The position numbers were made by a program, and so were the translations under genes. A DNA stretch of 64,000 bases from Prosopocoilus inquinatus (Eukaryota > Arthropoda > Insecta > Coleoptera > Lucanidae). How positions within the stretch are numbered: the stretch's first letter is position 1; each line of letters opens with the position of its first letter. Below are positions 1-14,200 of the stretch, one piece after another. The DNA lies in NCBI GenBank assembly GCA_036172665.1, contig JAYKNF010000042.1, positions 1 to 64,000 of the forward strand, in the 5' to 3' direction. Below the pieces are notes generated by a model, which was given only the letters and a program-made list of their open reading frames with translations, had not been told where the DNA came from and searched no databases.

Positions 1-452
1 TTTTTGGACGCAGCAGAAACTGGAAATAGTTTTGAACGAAACAACACGTATTAGCGTTGTTCCTGTGATGTATCTAATCGATCCTTACTCATCTATCATG
101 TTATTTGGCGTTTCGATGGACTCCAGTAACTTAGATGTGAGATACGAAGTTCTCGGACGCAGCTGAAGCTAGAAATAGTTTTAAACGATACAACACGCAT
201 TAGCGTTGTTCCTGTGTAGTATCTAATCGATCCTTACTTATCTATCATGTTATTTGACGTTTGGATGGACTCCAGTAACCCTGACGTGAGATACGAAGTA
301 CTCGGACGCAGCAGAACCTGGAAATAGTTTTAAACGAAACAACACGCATTAGCGTTGTTCCTGTGATGTATCTAATCGATCCTTACTCATCTATCATGTT
401 ATTTGGCGTTTCGATGGACTCCAGTAACTTAGATGTGAGATACGAAGTTCTC

Positions 453-492
453 GGACGCAGCTGAAGCTAGAAGGACGCAGCTGAAGCTAGAA
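453..492 (+). repeat. 20-bp internal tandem duplication (2 copies)
   Basis: The monomer start ggacgcagctgaagctagaa is repeated back to back before the sequence continues atagtttt. It occurs only in the subfamily with cttagatg in the preceding tail and ctgaagctag at the start. It makes the local period 169 bp. Confidence 0.95.
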
Positions 493-3400
493 ATAGTTTT
501 AAACGAAACAACACGCATTAGCGTTGTTCCTGTGTAGTATCTAATCGATTCTTATTTATCTATCATGTTATTTGACATTTCGATGGACTCCAGTAGCTCT
601 GATGTGATATACGACGTTTTCGGACGCAGCAGCAGCTGGAAATAGTTTTAAACGAAACAACACATATTAGCGTTGTTCCTGTGATGTATCTAATCGATCC
701 TTACTCATCTATCATGTTATTTGACGTTTGGACGGACTCCTGTAACCCTGATGTGAGATACAAAGTTATCGGACGCAGCAGAAGCTGGAAATAGTTTTGA
801 ACGAAACAACACGTATTAGCGTTGTTCCTGTGCTGTATCTAATCGATCCATACTTATCTATCATGTTATTTGACGTTTCGATGGACTCAAGTAACTCTGA
901 TGTTAGATACGACGTTTTCGGACGCAGCAGAAGCTGGAAATAGTTTTAAACGAAACAACACGTTTTAGCGTTGCTCCTGTGATGTATCTGATCGATTCTT
1001 ACTCATCTATCATGTTATTTGACGTTTGAATGGACTCCAGTAACTCTGATGAGAGACACAAAGATTTCGGACGCAGCAGAAGCTGGAAATAGTTTTGAAC
1101 GAAACAACACGTATTAGCGTTGTTCCTGTGATGTATCTAATCGATCCTTACCCATCTATCATGTCATTTGACGTTTCGATGGACTCCAGTAACTCTAATG
1201 TGAGATACGAAATTTTCGGACGCAGCAGAAGCTGGAAATAGTTTTAAACGAAACAACACGCATTAGCGTTGTTCCTGTGATGTATCTAATCGATCCTTAC
1301 TTATCTATCATGTTATTTGACGTTTGGATGGACTCCAGTAACCCTGACGTGAGCTACGAAGTTCTCGGACGCAGCAGAAGCTGGAAATAGTTTTAAACGA
1401 AACAACACGCATTAGCGTTGTTCCTGTGATGTATCTAATCGATCCTTACTTATCTATCATGTTATTTGACGTTTGGATGGACTCCAGTAACTCTGATGTG
1501 ATATACAGAGTTTTTGGACGCAGCAGAAGCTGGAAATAGTTTTGAATGAAACAACACGTATTAGCGTTGTTCCTTTGATGTATCTAATCGATAATTACTT
1601 AGCTACTATGTTATTTGACGTTTCGATGGACTCCAGTAACTCTAATGTGAGATACGAAATTTTCGGACGCAGCAGAAGCTGGAAATAGTTTTAAACGAAA
1701 CAACACGCATTAGCGTTGTTCCTGTGATGTATCTAATCGATCCTTACTCATCTATCATGTTATTTGGCGTTTCGATGGACTCCAGTAACTTTGAAGTGAG
1801 ATACGAAGTTCTCGGACGCAGCAGAAGCTGGAAATAGTTTTAAACGAAACAACACGCATTAGCGTTGTTCCTGTGATGTATCTAATCGATCCTTACTTAG
1901 CTACTATGTTATTTGACGTTTCGATGGACTCCAGTAACTCTAATGTGATATACGAAATTTTCGGACGCAGCAGCAGCTGGAAATAGTTTTAAACGAAACA
2001 ACACATCTTAGCGTTGTTCCTGTGATGTATCTAATCGATCCTTACTCATCTATCATGTTATTTGACGTTTGGACGGACTTCAGTAACCCTGATGTGAGAT
2101 ACAAAGTTATCGGACGCAGCAGAAGCTGGAAATAGTTTTGAACGAAACAACACGTATTAGCGTTGTTCCTGTGCTGTATCTAATCGATCCATACTTATCT
2201 ATCATGTTATTTGACGTTTCGATGGACTCCAGTAACTCTGATTTGAGATACGACGTATTCGGACGCAGCAGAAGCTGGAAATAGTTTTAAACGAAACAAC
2301 ACATATTAGCGTTGTTCCTGTGATGTATCTAATCGATCCTTACTCATCTATCATGTTATTTGACGTTTGGATGGACTCCAGTAACTCTGATGAGAGACAC
2401 AAAGATTTCGGACGCAGCAGAAGCTGGAAATAGTTTTGAACGAAGCAACACGTATTAACGTTGTTTCTGTGATGTATCTAATCGATCCTTACACATCTAT
2501 CATGTTATTTGACGTTTGGATGGACTCCAGTAACCCTGACGTGAGATACGAAGTTCTCGGACGCAGCAGAAGCTGGAAATAGTTTTAAACGAAACAACAC
2601 GTATTAGCGTTGTTCCTGTGATGTATCTAATCGATCCTTACTCATCTATCATGTTATTTGACGTTTGGATGGACTCCAGTAACTCTGATGTGAGATACAA
2701 AGTTCTTGGACGCAGCAGAACCTGGAAATAGTTTTAAACGAAACAACACGCATTAGCGTTGTTCCTGTGATGTATCTAATCGATCCTTACTCATCTATCA
2801 TGTTATTTGGCGTTTCGATGGACTCCAGTAGCTCTGATGTGAGATACGACGTTTTCGGACGCAGCAGAAGCTGGAAATAGTTTTAAACGAAACAACACGT
2901 ATTAGCGTTGTTCCTGTGATGTATCTAATCGATCCTTACTCATCTATCATGTTATTTGACGTTTGGATGGACTCCAGTAACTCTGATGAGAGACACAAAG
3001 ATTTCGGACGCAGCAGAAGCTGGAAATAGTTTTGAACGAAGCAACACGTATTAGCGTTGTTTCTGTGATGTATCTAATCGATCCTTACTCATCTATCATG
3101 TTATTTGACGTTTGGATGGAATCCAGTAACCCTGACGTGAGATACGAAGTTCTCGGACGCAGCAGAAGCTGGAAATAGTTTTAAACGAAACAACACGTAT
3201 TAGCGTTGTTCCTGTGATGTATCTAATCGATCCTAACTCATCTATCATGTTATTTGACGTTTGGATGGACTCCAGTAACTCTGATGTGAGATACAAAGTT
3301 TTTGGACGCAGCAGAACCTGGAAATAGTTTTAAACGAAACAACACGCATTAACGTTGTTCCTGTGATGTATCTAATCGATCCTTACTCATCCATCATGTT

Positions 3401-4346
3401 ATTTGGCGTTTCGATGGACTCCAGTAGCTCTGATGTGAGATACGACGTTTTCTGAGGCAGCAGAAGCTGGAAATAGTTTTAAACGAAAGAGCACGCATTA
3501 GCGTTGTTCCTGTGATGTATCTAATCGATCCTTACTCATCTATCATGTTATTTGGCGTTTCGATGGACTCCAGTAGCTCTGATGTGAGATACGACGTTTT
3601 CTGAGGCAGCAGAAGCTGGAAATACTTTTAAACGAAACAACACGCATTAGCGTTGTTCCTGTGATGTATCTAATCGATCCTTACTCATCTATCATGTTAT
3701 TTGACGTTTCGATGGACTCCAGTAATTCTAATGTGAGAAACGAAATTTTCTGACGCAGCAGAAGCTGGAAATAGTTTTGAACGAAACAACACGTATTAGC
3801 GTTGTTCCTGTGATGTATCTAGTCGATCCTTACTCATCTATCATGTTATTTGACGTTTCGATGGACTCCAGTAACTCTAATGTGAGATACGAAATTTTCG
3901 GACGCAGCAGAAGCTGGAAATAGTTTTAAACGAAACAACACGCATTAGCGTTGTTCCTGTGATGTATCTAATCGATCCTTACTCATCTATCATGTTATTT
4001 GGCGTTTCGATGGACTCCAGTAACTTAGATGTGAGATACGAAGTTCTCGGACGCAGCTGAAGCTAGAAATAGTTTTAAACGATACAACACGCATTAGCGT
4101 TGTTCCTGTGTAGTATCTAATCGATCCTTACTTATCTATCATGTTATTTGACGTTTGGATGGACTCCAGTAACCCTGACGTGAGATACGAAGTACTCGGA
4201 CGCAGCAGAACCTGGAAATAGTTTTAAACGAAACAACACGCATTAGCGTTGTTCCTGTGATGTATCTAATCGATCCTTACTCATCTATCATGTTATTTGG
4301 CGTTTCGATGGACTCCAGTAACTTAGATGTGAGATACGAAGTTCTC

Positions 4347-4386
4347 GGACGCAGCTGAAGCTAGAAGGACGCAGCTGAAGCTAGAA
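4347..4386 (+). repeat. 20-bp internal tandem duplication (2 copies)
   Basis: Same event as at 453, carried here by the 3,894-bp duplication. Confidence 0.95.
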
Positions 4387-7300
4387 ATAGTTTTAAACGA
4401 AACAACACGCATTAGCGTTGTTCCTGTGTAGTATCTAATCGATTCTTATTTATCTATCATGTTATTTGACATTTCGATGGACTCCAGTAGCTCTGATGTG
4501 ATATACGACGTTTTCGGACGCAGCAGCAGCTGGAAATAGTTTTAAACGAAACAACACATATTAGCGTTGTTCCTGTGATGTATCTAATCGATCCTTACTC
4601 ATCTATCATGTTATTTGACGTTTGGACGGACTCCTGTAACCCTGATGTGAGATACAAAGTTATCGGACGCAGCAGAAGCTGGAAATAGTTTTGAACGAAA
4701 CAACACGTATTAGCGTTGTTCCTGTGCTGTATCTAATCGATCCATACTTATCTATCATGTTATTTGACGTTTCGATGGACTCAAGTAACTCTGATGTTAG
4801 ATACGACGTTTTCGGACGCAGCAGAAGCTGGAAATAGTTTTAAACGAAACAACACGTTTTAGCGTTGCTCCTGTGATGTATCTGATCGATTCTTACTCAT
4901 CTATCATGTTATTTGACGTTTGAATGGACTCCAGTAACTCTGATGAGAGACACAAAGATTTCGGACGCAGCAGAAGCTGGAAATAGTTTTGAACGAAACA
5001 ACACGTATTAGCGTTGTTCCTGTGATGTATCTAATCGATCCTTACTCATCTATCATGTCATTTGACGTTTCGATGGACTCCAGTAACTCTAATGTGAGAT
5101 ACGAAATTTTCGGACGCAGCAGAAGCTGGAAATAGTTTTAAACGAAACAACACGCATTAGCGTTGTTCCTGTGATGTATCTAATCGATCCTTACTTATCT
5201 ATCATGTTATTTGACGTTTGGATGGACTCCAGTAACCCTGACGTGAGCTACGAAGTTCTCGGACGCAGCAGAAGCTGGAAATAGTTTTAAACGAAACAAC
5301 ACGCATTAGCGTTGTTCCTGTGATGTATCTAATCGATCCTTACTTATCTATCATGTTATTTGACGTTTGGATGGACTCCAGTAACTCTGATGTGATATAC
5401 AGAGTTTTTGGACGCAGCAGAAGCTGGAAATAGTTTTGAATGAAACAACACGTATTAGCGTTGTTCCTTTGATGTATCTAATCGATAATTACTTAGCTAC
5501 TATGTTATTTGACGTTTCGATGGACTCCAGTAACTCTAATGTGAGATACGAAATTTTCGGACGCAGCAGAAGCTGGAAATAGTTTTAAACGAAACAACAC
5601 GCATTAGCGTTGTTCCTGTGATGTATCTAATCGATCCTTACTCATCTATCATGTTATTTGGCGTTTCGATGGACTCCAGTAACTTTGAAGTGAGATACGA
5701 AGTTCTCGGACGCAGCAGAAGCTGGAAATAGTTTTAAACGAAACAACACGCATTAGCGTTGTTCCTGTGATGTATCTAATCGATCCTTACTTAGCTACTA
5801 TGTTATTTGACGTTTCGATGGACTCCAGTAACTCTAATGTGATATACGAAATTTTCGGACGCAGCAGCAGCTGGAAATAGTTTTAAACGAAACAACACAT
5901 CTTAGCGTTGTTCCTGTGATGTATCTAATCGATCCTTACTCATCTATCATGTTATTTGACGTTTGGACGGACTTCAGTAACCCTGATGTGAGATACAAAG
6001 TTATCGGACGCAGCAGAAGCTGGAAATAGTTTTGAACGAAACAACACGTATTAGCGTTGTTCCTGTGCTGTATCTAATCGATCCATACTTATCTATTATG
6101 TTATTTGACGTTTCGATGGACTCCAGTAACTCTGATTTGAGATACGACGTATTCGGACGCAGCAGAAGCTGGAAATAGTTTTAAACGAAACAACACATAT
6201 TAGCGTTGTTCCTGTGATGTATCTAATCGATCCTTACTCATCTATCATGTTATTTGACGTTTGGATGGACTCCAGTTACTCTGATGAGAGGCACAAAGAT
6301 TTCGGACGCAGCAGAAGCTGGAAATAATTTTGAACGAAACAACACTTATTAGCGTTGTTCCTGTGATGTATCTAATCGATCCTTACTCATCTATCATGTT
6401 ATTTGACGTTTCGATGGACTCCAGTAACTCTAATGTGAGATACGAAATTTTCGGACGCAGCAGGAGCTGGAAATAGTTTTAAACGAAACAACACGTATTG
6501 GCGTTGTTCCTGTGCTGTATCTAATCGATCCTTACTCATATATCATGTTATTTGACGTTTGGATGGACTCCAGTAACCCTGACGTGAGATACGAAGTTCT
6601 CGGACGCAGCAGAACCTGGAAATAGTTTTAAACGAAACAACAAGCATTAGCGTTGTTCCTGTGATGTATCTAATCGATCCTTACTCATCTATCATGTTAT
6701 TTGGCGTTTCGATGGACTCCAGTAACTTTGATGTGAGATACGAAGTTCTCGGACGCAGCTGAAGGTGGAAATAGTTTTAAATGAAACAACACGTATTAGC
6801 GTTGTTCCTGTGATGTATCTAAACGATCCTTACTTATCTAACATGTTATTTGACGTTTGGATGGACTCCAGTAACCCTGACGTGAGATACGAAGTTCTCG
6901 GAAGCAGCAGAAGCTGGAAATAGTTTTAATCGAAACAACACGTATTAGCGTTGTTCCTGTGATGTATCTAATCGATCCTTACTCATCTATCATGTTATTT
7001 GACGTTTGGATGGACTCCAGTAACTCTGATGTGAGATACAAAGTTTTTGGACGCAGCAGAAGCTGGAAAATGTTTTGAACGAAACAACACGTATTAGCGT
7101 TGTTCCTGTGATGTATTTAATCGATCCTTACTTAGCTACTATGTTATTTGACGTTTCGATGGACTCCAGTAACTCTAATGTGAGATACGAAATTTTCGGA
7201 CGCAGCAGAAGCTGGAAATAGTTTTAAACGAAACAACACGCATTAGCGTTGTTCCTGTGATGTATCTAATCGATCCTTACTCATCTATCATGTTATTTGG

Positions 7301-9282
7301 CGTTTTGATGGACTCCAGTAACTTTGATGTGAGATACGAAGTTCTCGGACGCAGCTGAAGCTGGAAATAGTTTTAAACGAAACAACACGCATTAGCGTTG
7401 TTCCTGTGATGTATCTAATCGATCCTTACTTATCTATCATGTTATTTGACGTTTGGATGGACTCCAGTAACCCTGACGTGAGGTACGAAGTTCTCGGACG
7501 CAGCAGAAGCTGGAAATAGTTTTAAACGAAACAACACGCATTAGCGTTGTTCCTGTGATGTATCTAATCGATCCTTACTCATCTATCATGTTATTTGACG
7601 TTTCGATGGACTCCAGTAACTCTAATGTGAGAAACGAAATTTTCGGACGCAGCAGAAGCTGGAAATAGTTTTAAACGAAACAACACGCATTAGCGTTGTT
7701 CCTGTGATGTATCTAATCGATCCTAACTCATCTATCATGTTATTTGGCGTTTCGATGGACTCCAGTAACTTAGATGTGAGATACGAAGTTCTCGGACGCA
7801 GCTGAAGCTAGAAATAGTTTTAAACGAAACAACACGCATTAGCGTTGTTCCTGTGTAGTATCTAATCGATCCTTACTTATCTATCATGTTATTTGACGTT
7901 TGGATGGACTCCAGTAACCCTGACGTGAGACACGAAGTTCTCGGACGCAGCAGAAGCTGGAAATAGTTTTAAACGAAACAACACGTATTAGCGTTGTTCC
8001 TGTGATGTATCTAATCGATCTTTACTCATCTGTCATGTTATTTGACGTTTGGATGGACTCCAGTAACTCTGATGTGAGATACAAAGTTTTTGGACGCAGC
8101 AGAAGCTGAAAATAGTTTTGAACGAAACAACACGTATTAGCGTTGTTCCTGTGATGTATCTAATCGATCCTTACTCATCTATCATGTTATTTGGCGTTTC
8201 GATGGACTCCAGTAACTTTGATGTGAGATACGAAGTTCTCGGACGCAACTGAAGCTAGAAATAGTTTTAAACGAAACAACACGCATTAGCGTTGTTCCTG
8301 TGCTGTATCTAATCGATCCTTACTCATATATCATGTTATTTGGCGTTTCGATGGACTCCAGTAGCTCTGATGTGAGATACGAAGTTTTCGGACGCAGCAG
8401 AATCTGGAAATAGTTTTAAACGAAACAACACGTATTAGCGTTGTTCCTGTGATGTATCTAATCGATCCTTACTCATCTATCATGTTATTTGACGTTTCGA
8501 TGGACTCCAGTAACTCTAATGTGAGATACGAAATTTTCGGACGCAGCAGAAGCTGGAAATAGTTTAAAACGAAACAACACGCATTAGCGTTGTTCCTGTG
8601 ATGTATCTAATCGATCCTTACTTATCTATCATGTTATTTGACGTTTGGATGGACTCCAGTAACCCTGACGTGAGATACGAAGTTCTCGGACGCAGCAGAA
8701 GCTGGAAATAGTTTTAAACGAAACAACACGTATTAGCGTTGTTCCTGTGATGTATCTAATCGATCCTTACTCATCTATCATGTTATTTGACGTTTGGATG
8801 GACTCCAGTATCTCTGATGTGAGATACAAAGTTTTTGGACGCAGCAGAAGCTGGAAATAGTTTTGAACGAAACAACACGTATTAGCGTTGTTCCTGTGCT
8901 GTATCTAATCGATCCTTACGCATATATCATGTTATTTGGCGTTTCGATGGACTCCAGTAGCTCTGATGTGAGATACGACGTTTTCGGACGCAGCAGAAGC
9001 TGGAAATAGTTTTAAACGAAACAACACGCATTAGCGTTGTTCCTGTGATGTATCTAATCGATCCTTACTTAGCTACTATGTTATTTGACGTTTCGATGGA
9101 CTCCAGTAACTCTAATGTGAGATACGAAATTTTCGGACGCAGCAGAAGCTGGAAATAGTTTTAAACGAAACAACACGCATTAGCGTTATCCTGTGATGTA
9201 TCTAATCGATCCTTACTCATATATCATGTTATTTGGCGTTTCGATGGACTACAGTAACTTTGATGTGAGATACGAAGTTCTC

Positions 9283-10176
9283 GGACGCAGCTGAAGCTGG
9301 AAATAGTTTTAAATGAAACAACACGTATTAGCGTTGTTCCTGTGATGTATCTAAACGATCCTTACTTATCTAACATGTTATTTGACGTTTGGATGGACTC
9401 CAGTAAGTCTGATGTGAGATACAAAGTTTTTGGACGCAGCAGGAGCTGGAAATAGTTTTAAACGAAACAACACGCATTAGCGTTGTTCCTGTGATGTATC
9501 TAATCGATCCTTACTCATCTATCATGTTATTTGGCGTTTCGATGGATTCCAGTAACTTTGATGTGAGATACGAAGTTCTCGGACGCAGCTGAAGCTGGAA
9601 ATAGTTTTAAATGAAACAACACGTATTAGCGTTGTTCCTGTGATGTATCTAAACGATCTTTACTTATCTAACATGTTACTTGACGTTTGGATGGACTCCA
9701 GTAAGTCTGATGTGAGATACAAAGTTTTTGGACGCAGCAGGAGCTGGAAATAGTTTTAAACGAAACAACACGCATTAGCGTTGTTCCTGTGATGTATCTA
9801 ATCGATCCTTACTTAGCTACTATATTATTTGACGTTTCGATGGACTCCAGTAACTCTAATGTGAGATACGAAATTCTCGGACGCAGCAGAAGCTGGAAAT
9901 AGTTTTAAACGAAACAACACGCCTTAGCGTTGTTCCTGTGATGTATCTAATCGATCCTTACTCATATATCATGTTATTTGGCGTTTCGATGGACTCCAGT
10001 AACTTTGATGTGAGATACGAAGTTCTCGGACGCAGCTGAAGCTGGAAATAGTTTTAAGTGAAACAACACGTATTAGCGTTGTTCCTGTGATGTATCTAAA
10101 CGATCCTTACTTATCTAACATTTTATTTGACGTTTGGATGGACTCCAGTAAGTCTGATGTGAGATACAAAGTTTTT
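9283..10176 (+). repeat. Dimer/trimer pattern with AACGAT monomer
   Basis: A pair of monomers, one with tttaaatgaaac, AACGAT and tctaacatg and the other with ggacgcagcaggagctgg, starts at 9283 and repeats at 9581 (298 bp, two monomers) and again at 10028 (447 bp, three monomers). Later copies drift slightly (tttaagtgaaac near 10056, acattttatt near 10119). The same AACGAT monomer type reappears singly near 16056, 28650, 29230, 29985, 43711, 47603, 52836, 55856 and 59747. Confidence 0.82.
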
Positions 10177-10975
10177 GGACGCAGCAGTAGCTGGAAATAG
10201 TTTTAAACGAAACAACACGCATTAGCGTTGTTCCTGTGATGTATCTAATCGATCCTTACTTAGCTACTATGTTATTTGACGTTTCGATGGACTCCAGTAA
10301 CTCTAATGTGAGATACGAAATTTTCGGACGCAGCAGAAGCTGGAAATAGTTTTAAACGAAACAACACGCATTAGCGTTGTTTCTGTGATGTATCTAATCG
10401 ATCCTTATTCATCTATCATGTTATTTGGCGTTTCGATGGACTCCAGTAACCCTGACGTGAGATACGAAGTTCTCGGACGCAGCAGAAACGGGAAATAGTT
10501 TTAAACGAAACAACACGCATTAGCGTTGTTCCTGTGATGTATCTAATCGATCCTTACTTATCTATCATGTTATTTGACGTTTGGATGGACTCCAGTAACC
10601 CTGACGTGAGATACGAAGTTCTCGGACGCAGCAGAAGCTGGAAATAGTTTTAAACGAAACAACACGTATTAGCGTTGTTCCTGTGATGTGTCTAATCGAT
10701 CTTTACTCATCTATCATGTTATTTGACGTTTGGATGGACTCCAGTAACTCTGATGTGAGATACAAAGTTTTTGGACGCAGCAGAAGCTGGAAATAGTTTT
10801 GAACGAAACAACACCTATTAGCGTTGTTCCTGTGATGTATCTAATCGATCCTTACTCATCCATCATGTTATTTGGCGTTTCGATGGACTCCAGTAACTTT
10901 GATGTGAGATACGAAGTTCTCGGACGCAGCTGAAGCTAGAAATAGTTTTAAACGAAACAACACGCATTAGCGTTG
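10055..10975 (+). repeat. Dispersed copy, 40 monomers from its partner at 16015
   Basis: This roughly 920-bp stretch recurs at about 16,015-16,935 with an offset of 5,960 bp, exactly 40 x 149. Shared rare variants include cagcagtagctgg, agcagaaacgggaaatag (10481 and 16441), gtgatgtgtctaatcg and acacctattagcg. A few single-base differences are visible. The copies are not adjacent, unlike the tandem duplications on the right, so an intervening rearrangement or conversion is likely. Confidence 0.87.
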
Positions 10976-11231
10976 TTCCTGTGATGTATCTAATCGATCC
11001 TTACTCATCTATCATGTTATTTGACGTTTGGATGGACTCCAGTAACTCTGATGTGAGATACAAAGTTTTTGGACGCAGCAGAACCTGGAAATAGTTTTAA
11101 ACGAAACAACACGCATTAGCGTTGTTCCTGTGATGTATCTAATCGATCCTTACTTATCTATCATGTTATTTGACGTTTGGATGGACTCCAGTAACCCTGA
11201 CGTGGGATACGAAGTTCTCGGACGCAGCAGA

Positions 11232-14200
11232 AGCTGGAAATAGTTTTAAACGAAACAACACGCATTAGCGTTGTTCCTGTGATGTATCTAATCGATCCTT
11301 ACTCATCTATCATGTTATTTGGCGTTTCGATGGACTCCAGTAGCTCTGATGTGAGATACGACGTTTTCTGAGGCAGCAGAAGCTGGAAATAGTTTTAAAC
11401 GAAACAACACATATTAGCGTTGTTCCTGTGATGTATCTAATCGATCCTTACTCATCTATCATGTTATTTAGCGTTTCGATGGACTCCAGTAACTTTGATG
11501 TGAGATACGAAGTTCTCGGACGCAGCTGAAGCTAGAAATAGTTTTAAACGAAACAACACGCATTAGCGTTGTTACTGTGATGTATCTAATCGATCCTTAC
11601 TTATCTATCATGTTATTTGACGTTTGGATGGACTCCAGTAAGTCTGATGTGAGATACAAAGTTTATGGACGCAGCAGGAGCTGAAAATAGTTTTAAACGA
11701 AACAACACGCATTAGCGTTGTTCCTGTGTAGTATCTAATCGATCCTTACTTATCTATCATGTTATTTGACGTTTGGATGGACTCCAGTAACCCTGACGTG
11801 AGATACGAAGTTCTCGGACGCAGCAGAATCTGGAAATAGTTTTAAACGAAACAACACGTATTAGCGTTGTTCCTGTGATGTATCTAATCGATCTTTACTC
11901 ATCTATCATGTTATTTGACGTTTGGATGGACTCCAGTAACTCTGATGAGAGACACAAAGATTTCGGACGCAGCAGAAGCTGGAAATAGTTTTGAACGAAA
12001 CAACACGTATTAGCGTTGTTTCTGTGATGTATCTAATCGATCCTTACTCATCTATCATGTTATTTGACGTTTGGATGGACTCCAGTAACTCTGATGTGAG
12101 ATACAAAGTTTTTGGACGCAGCAGAACCTGGAAATAGTTTCAAACGAAACAACACGTATTAGCGTTGTTCCTGTGATGTATCTAATCGATCCTTACTCAT
12201 CTATCATGTTATTTGGCGTCTCGATGGACTCCAGTAGCTCTGATGTGAGATACAAAGTTTTTGGACGCAGCAGAACCTGGAAATAGTTTTAAACGAAACA
12301 ACACGCATTAGCGTTGTTCCTGTGATGTATCTAATCGATCCTTACTTATCTATCATGTTATTTGACGTTTGGATGGACTCCAGTAACCCTGACGTGGGAT
12401 ACGAAGTTCTCGGACGCAGCAGAAGCTGGAAATAGTTTTAAACGAAACAACACGCATTAGCGTTGTTCCTGTGATGTATCTAATCGATCCTTACTCATCT
12501 ATCATGTTATTTGGCGTTTCGATGAACTCCAGTAGCTCTGATGTGAGATACGACGTTTTCTGAGGCAGCAGAAGCTGGAAATAGTTTTAAACGAAACAAC
12601 ACATATTAGCGTTGTTCCTGTGATGTATCTAATCGATCCTTACTCATCTATCATGTTATTTGACGTTTGGATGGACTCCAGTAACCCTGACGTGAGATAC
12701 GAAGTTCTCGGACGCAGCAGAAGCTGGAAATAGTTTTAAACGAAACAACACGCATTAGCGTTGATCCTGTGATGTATCTAATCAATCCTTACTCATCTAT
12801 CATGTTATTTGGCGTTTCGATGGACTCCAGTAGCTCTGATGTGAGATACGAAGTTCTCGGACGCAGCTGAAGCTGGAAATAGTTTTAAATGAAACAACAC
12901 GTATTAGCGTTGTTCCTGTGATGTATCTAATCGATCCTTACTTATCTATCATGTTATTTGGCGTTTCGATGGACTCCAGTAACTTTGATGTGAGATACGA
13001 AGTTCTCGGACGCAGCTGAAGCTAGAAATAGTTTTAAACGAAACAACACGCATTAGCGTTGTTACTGTGATGTATCTAATCGATCCTTACTTATCTATCA
13101 TGTTACTTGACGTTTGGATGGACTCCAGTAAGTCTGATGTGAGATACAAAGTTTATGGACGCAGCAGGAGCTGGAAATAGTTTTAAACGAAACAACACGC
13201 ATTAGCGTTGTTCCTGTGATGTATCTAATCGATCCTTACTCATCTATCATGTTATTTGGCGTTTCGATGGACTCCAGTAGCTCTGATGTGAGATACGACG
13301 TTTTCTGAGGCAGCAGAAGCTGGAAATAGTTTTAAACGAAACAACACATATTAGCGTTGTTCCTGTGATGTATCTAATCGATCCTTACTCATCTATCATG
13401 TTATTTAGCGTTTCGATGGACTCCAGTAACTTTGATGTGAGATACGAAGTTCTCGGACGCAGCTGAAGCTAGAAATAGTTTTAAACGAAACAACACGCAT
13501 TAGCGTTGTTACTGTGATGTATCTAATCGATCCTTACTTATCTATCATGTTATTTGACGTTTGGATGGACTCCAGTAAGTCTGATGTGAGATACAAAGTT
13601 TATGGACGCAGCAGGAGCTGGAAATAGTTTTAAACGAAACAACACGCATTAGCGTTGTTCCTGTGTAGTATCTAATCGATCCTTACTTATCTATCATGTT
13701 ATTTGACGTTTGGATGGACTCCAGTAACCCTGACGTGAGATACGAAGTTCTCGGACGCAGCAGAATCTGGAAATAGTTTTAAACGAAACAACACGTATTA
13801 GCGTTGTTCCTGTGATGTATCTAATCGATCTTTACTCATCTATCATGTTATTTGACGTTTGGATGGACTCCAGTAACTCTGATGAGAGACACAAAGATTT
13901 CGGACGCAGCAGAAGCTGGAAATAGTTTTGAACGAAACAACACGTATTAGCGTTGTTTCTGTGATGTATCTAATCGATCCTTACTCATCTATCATGTTAT
14001 TTGACGTTTCGATGGACTCCAGTAACTCTAATGTGAGATACGAAATTTTCGGACGCAGCAGAAGCTGGAAATAGTTTTAAACGAAACAACACGCATTAGC
14101 GTTGTTCCTGTGATGTATCTAATCGATCCTTACTCATCTATCATGTTATTTGACGTTTGGATGGACTCCAGTAACTCTGATGTGAGATACAAAGTTTTTG

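Larger units (their letters stand above)
50..6276 (+). repeat. 26-monomer higher-order duplication, offset 3,894 bp
   Basis: Bases 50 to about 2,382 recur at 3,944 to about 6,276. The offset equals 26 x 149 + 20, the extra 20 being an internal duplication carried in both copies (453 and 4347). Rare forms such as acgatacaac (185 and 4079), atttgagatacgacgtattc (2241 and 6135) and cagcagcagctgg are shared. I noticed only a few differences (1151/5045, 2196/6090). The intervening 2.38-3.94 kb is more ordinary satellite, and the two copies lose register after about 6,276 (agttactc). Confidence 0.9.

Noticed and set aside
3096..3296. 66-residue open reading frame on the - strand
   Set aside because: It spans more than one satellite monomer and stays open only because of a t to a change at 3235, which turns the usual taa of gagtaagga into tta. 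The same reading frame is closed in neighbouring copies, the protein resembles nothing I know, and 149 bp rotates the frame, so it is a chance ORF.
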